A DNA stretch of 63,970 nt from Streptococcus loxodontisalivarius. GTDB taxonomy: Bacteria > Bacillota > Bacilli > Lactobacillales > Streptococcaceae. The notes below the pieces were generated by a model. The model was not told the origin of the DNA. It made no database searches and saw nothing but the letters and a program-made list of their open reading frames with translations. Position 1 is the first letter of the stretch. Every line of letters starts with the position of its first letter. Positions 63,640 to 63,970 of the stretch are shown here, piece after piece. The stretch spans positions 1 to 63,970 of the forward strand of contig NZ_JAFBEH010000005.1 in the NCBI RefSeq assembly GCF_016908645.1, given 5' to 3'. The position numbers and the translations under genes are program-made.

Positions 63640-63970
63640 TTACATCTTTACAATTCTATTAGATAATGGAGGCTGGGCAAAAACGAGCTTCAACATAAAA
63701 CCACACAATGATTTCCGTCTCGAAAACAATCAAGACGAAAGAATCACTGTGTGGTTTTTGAGTATGTGACGTTTTTAAGGCTAGATTCTTAGCCAATTTT
63801 GTGAGATTCATGCTCATAAAGAGGAAGCCAATCTCCGTTTGGACTGCTTGGTTTCCTCTAACGTGAACTCTACGTACGCCAAAAACGCTCTTTAACCTAC
63901 CAAAAACGGGTTCGACATCGATTTTCCGTTTGGCGTAGATACGAGAGCCTTCTTGGCTATGTAATTCTTC
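63640..63970 (-). mobile_element. IS1182-family-type insertion sequence, one end only
   Basis: This is the 3' end of an element that continues beyond the right edge. The exact terminus is not visible; it lies between the fic terminator and the transposase stop codon at 63659. Confidence 0.7.
63659..63970 (-). CDS. IS1182-family-type transposase, C-terminal part
   Basis: This is the last 103 residues of a DDE transposase. KRKIDVEPVFGRLKSVFGVR contains the catalytic Glu of the third motif, and HVRGNQAVQTEIGFLFMSMN plus LTKLAK follows as in streptococcal IS1182-type transposases. The C-terminal 35 residues after KTSHTQK are variable in such copies. The frame is open to the window edge. Confidence 0.8.
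   Translation of the reverse strand, partial: EELHSQEGSRIYAKRKIDVEPVFGRLKSVFGVRRVHVRGNQAVQTEIGFLFMSMNLTKLAKNLALKTSHTQKPHSDSFVLIVFETEIIVWFYVEARFCPASII

Overview
The window is a chromosomal stretch of a mitis-group Streptococcus (S. mitis/oralis/infantis/sanguinis neighbourhood; species not resolvable by eye). The basis is protein content typical of that group (PepP-EfP-Asp23-NusB, ScrR/ScrB/ScrA/ScrK, CodY-PncA, AcpS-Alr-RecG, GatCAB, an LPKTG-anchored GH66 dextranase, a valine T-box), low-to-middling GC, TTGACA/TATAAT promoters, and many small streptococcal-type intergenic repeats. Both ends run into insertion sequences: an ISL3-family transposase on the left and an IS1182-family-type transposase on the right. 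The window is therefore probably a contig bounded by repeats.

Layout. 1-2.2 kb: IS fragment, DUF1129 membrane protein and CorA-type transporter, all on the minus strand. 2.6-10.5 kb: uvrA, then pepP, dCMP deaminase, a Tim44-like membrane protein, efp, an Asp23 protein and nusB. 10.7-19.6 kb: a sucrose locus, with scrR-scrB divergent from two tandem sucrose-type PTS EIIBCA genes, followed by fructokinase and mannose-6-phosphate isomerase. 19.7-29.2 kb: secA, two tandem DAHP synthases, an 885-bp repeat-rich gap, acpS-alr and recG. 29.2-36.9 kb: a 26-codon ORF, a DUF2975/HTH pair, a frameshifted aldo-keto reductase, asparaginase, a HAD fusion, a universal stress protein and a membrane phosphodiesterase. 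37-44.6 kb: aminotransferase, codY, pncA, an unknown protein and gatCAB. 44.8-51.4 kb: a lipoprotein, an EamA transporter, dextranase, a small secreted cationic peptide and tRNA-Thr. 51.4-63.4 kb: TetR, small proteins and a valine T-box whose target valS lies 3.5 kb downstream. An AT-rich three-gene cassette (SMEK domain, Mrr-like small protein, MNT-type nucleotidyltransferase) sits inside that unit. An AT-rich 778-residue membrane protein, decayed coding remnants and a Fic protein follow valS.

How it fits together. Sucrose is imported and phosphorylated, cleaved by ScrB, and the fructose is phosphorylated by ScrK. Dextranase could supply further glucan sugars. Likely CcpA/ScrR palindromes and CodY boxes tie carbon and amino-acid status to scr, uspA, codY and the DAHP synthases. 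The most novel-looking material is (i) the cassette inside the T-box/valS unit and the orphan membrane protein after valS, (ii) modular palindromic repeat families whose hairpin blocks appear to move between elements, and (iii) promoters whose -10 box directly follows a terminator T-tract. All functional statements come from reading the sequence; no database search was run.
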